NCBI GenBank assembly: GCA_964647255.1
Contig: CAZYGI010000131.1
Coordinates: 1 to 7,183 of the forward strand
Origin: CAWJEL01 sp964647255
GTDB lineage: Bacteria > Chloroflexota > Anaerolineae > CG2-30-64-16
Reading direction: 5' to 3'
DNA: 7,183 nt
The notes under the pieces are model-generated. The model was not told the origin of the DNA and did not search any database. It was given only the letters and a program-made list of their open reading frames with translations. Below, piece by piece: positions 6,156-7,183 of the stretch. Positions within the stretch are counted from its first letter, which is position 1. Each line of letters opens with the position of its first letter. A program made the translations under genes and the position numbers.

Positions 6156-6996
6156 CCAGCACCACGCCCAGCATCCCCGCGCCGGTGTGCACCGAAAGGC
6201 CGGGCGTGAGCTCGGCATGGAGGATCACCGGCGGGCAGGGCAGCGCGGCGCGCAGTTGCGCCTCAAAGGCGCGCGCCTCTTCGGGCGCCGCGACGTGAAG
6301 GATCGCCATCTGTTCGACCTGGCGGCCGGCGGACGCCTCCCCGGCCAGCTCAACCACACGCGCCAACGCCTTCGTGCGCGTTCGCACCTTCTCCAGCAGG
6401 TCGAGCTTGCCGTCGCGCATCGTCAACAGCGGCTTGACGTTCAGCAGGTTGCCGAACCCGGCGGCCAGATAACCCACGCGGCCGCCCATCGCCAGATATT
6501 TCAGTGTGGCCAGGGCGCCGAAGAGGTGAACGCGCGCCTGCACCGACCGCGCGGCCGCCACCACTTCAGCCACGGACGCGCCGGCCCGTGCGGCCTGCGC
6601 CGCAGCCAGCACGATGTAGCCCTGCGCCATCGCGACGCTGCGCGTGTCTATCACCGTGATGTCGCGGTCGGACAGCATTTCCCGCGCGGCGACCGCAGCG
6701 GCGTAGGTCGCGCTGATCGCCGAGCTGACGCAGAGGCACACCACTGCACCGGCGCCGGCGCTGAAAGCGGCCTGATAGGCTTCCAGAAACTGGCCGGGGC
6801 TGGGCGCCGAAGTTGTCGGCAGCTTACCCTCCTGGTCCACCCGCGCAAAGAGGCGCGCATCGTCAATGTCCTGCCCTGTCACCAGGGCCTCCTGCCCAAA
6901 CAGGATCGTAATCGGGACCTGCCGGATGTCGTACCGCTGCGCCAGCTCGGGCGGCAGGCTGGCGTCGGTATCGGTGATGACGGCGATAAATGACAT
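6145..6996 (-). CDS. DegV family protein (fatty-acid-binding)
   Basis: A 283-residue cytosolic protein, the usual DegV length. Family members bind a fatty acid, and in Firmicutes the FakB type presents it to the FakA kinase; that partner is not in the window. Motifs run in the expected order: TDTDASLP at 8-15, the TTSAPSPGQF loop at 61-70, SSAISATY at 91-98 (family form SSxLSGTY), IDTRSVAMAQG at 116-126, LKYLAMGGRVGY at 165-176 with LNVKPLLTMRDGK at 185-197, and SVHTGAGMLGV at 268-278 (family form HTGPGxLG). The minus-strand ATG (6994-6996) has a strong GGAGGG ribosome site (complement of 7001-7006) only 4 bases upstream, slightly close. The gene stands alone on its strand here and ends inside the transpeptidase gene. 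I could not pick out a convincing promoter; repeat element A copy 2 begins 36 bases upstream and would lie in or near its leader. Confidence 0.9.
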   Translation of the reverse strand: MSFIAVITDTDASLPPELAQRYDIRQVPITILFGQEALVTGQDIDDARLFARVDQEGKLPTTSAPSPGQFLEAYQAAFSAGAGAVVCLCVSSAISATYAAAVAAREMLSDRDITVIDTRSVAMAQGYIVLAAAQAARAGASVAEVVAAARSVQARVHLFGALATLKYLAMGGRVGYLAAGFGNLLNVKPLLTMRDGKLDLLEKVRTRTKALARVVELAGEASAGRQVEQMAILHVAAPEEARAFEAQLRAALPCPPVILHAELTPGLSVHTGAGMLGVVLVTA

Positions 6997-7032
6997 GACT
7001 CCCTCCGAGAAAAGCTAGTCCATCCGGGCGTA

Positions 7033-7130
7033 GGTGCGGCCAGGGTTCGTAGTGACGACTTTAGTCGTTCCGTCCGGCGCCAACGACTGAAGTCGTTACT
7101 GCCAACCCCAGGCGCAATTTAGCCGGCGTG
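7033..7130 (+). repeat. Palindromic repeat element A, copy 2
   Basis: This is the second copy of the element at 2825-2923, in the same orientation. Its hairpin arms are 7055-7069 and 7082-7096, with a 12-base loop CCGTCCGGCGCC. The one change in the stem, T at 7062, leaves a G·U pair in plus-strand RNA. It lies upstream of the minus-strand DegV gene. Similarity to copy 1 may extend weakly some 14 bases to the left of the given start. Confidence 0.85.
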
Positions 7131-7168
7131 TACTAGTGGGTCGTTTGGCTTGAAGTGAGCTATTCTTT

Positions 7169-7183
7169 GTCACCCTGAACGGG
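7169..7183. repeat. Probable left end of a second element B, cut by window end
   Basis: GTCACCCTGAACGGG matches the outer end of element B (GTCATTCTGAGCGGG, 2948-2962) at 12 of 15 positions. It stands 38 bases after element A copy 2, the same order as at 2923/2948. Only 15 bases are visible, so the call rests mainly on the repeated arrangement. Confidence 0.45.

Noticed and set aside
5517..6218. A 233-codon minus-strand open frame opposite the transpeptidase
   Set aside because: It lies opposite the LysM and YkuD coding sequence and has no recognisable motif; taken as a shadow.
6187..6993. A 268-codon plus-strand open frame opposite the DegV gene
   Set aside because: The minus strand carries the complete ordered DegV motifs and a strong ribosome site; the plus frame is Arg/His/Gln-rich and shows nothing.
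2825..7130. Repeat copies as a CRISPR array
   Set aside because: Only two copies exist, about 4 kb apart with genes in between; no short regular spacers and no cas genes.
1..7183. A new defence, mobile or biosynthetic gene system
   Set aside because: Each of the five genes is assignable to a known family, none is a nuclease, integrase, transposase or synthase, and they show no shared pathway. The unusual content is confined to the repeats, the C-terminal tail and the transpeptidase active site.

Overview
The window is GC-rich, densely coded bacterial chromosomal DNA. It most likely comes from a Chloroflexota bacterium of the Anaerolineae/Caldilineae type. That placement is inferred from three things: a secreted CSLREA/parallel beta-helix protein ending in YLPLVSR, a C-terminal tail I associate with exported proteins of that phylum; an L,D-transpeptidase whose active site reads TYGC instead of SHGC; and a pyrophosphate-type phosphofructokinase. 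No marker gene (rRNA or tRNA) is present to confirm it.

Layout, left to right. (1) 2-718, plus strand: the C-terminal part of a XylH-type sugar ABC transporter permease, cut by the window edge and closed by a clear intrinsic terminator at 760-800. (2) 925-2784, plus: a secreted CSLREA-domain right-handed beta-helix protein with its own candidate promoter and a good Shine-Dalgarno site. (3) 2785-3257: a 473-base gap holding two palindromic repeat elements, called A (2825-2923) and B (2948-3073) here, then a well-formed sigma70-type promoter. (4) 3258-4541, plus: a phosphofructokinase with the residues expected of a PPi-dependent enzyme; its start is placed at the ATG at 3258. (5) 4575-6155, plus: a membrane-anchored L,D-transpeptidase with peptidoglycan-binding, LysM and YkuD modules, only 33 bases behind the kinase and probably cotranscribed. 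(6) 6145-6996, minus: a DegV-family fatty-acid-binding protein that converges on and overlaps the transpeptidase by 11 bases. (7) 6997-7183: a second copy of element A, then the apparent first bases of a second element B, cut by the window end.

The genes do not form one obvious pathway: sugar uptake, glycolysis, cell-wall cross-linking, surface display and lipid binding sit side by side. The only functional thread is loose: the permease would bring in sugars and the PPi-dependent kinase would act on fructose 6-phosphate. I found no defence system, CRISPR array, transposase or toxin-antitoxin pair. The most unusual structure is the A+B pair of nested palindromes, which appears in the same order and orientation on both sides of the kinase/transpeptidase/DegV block.
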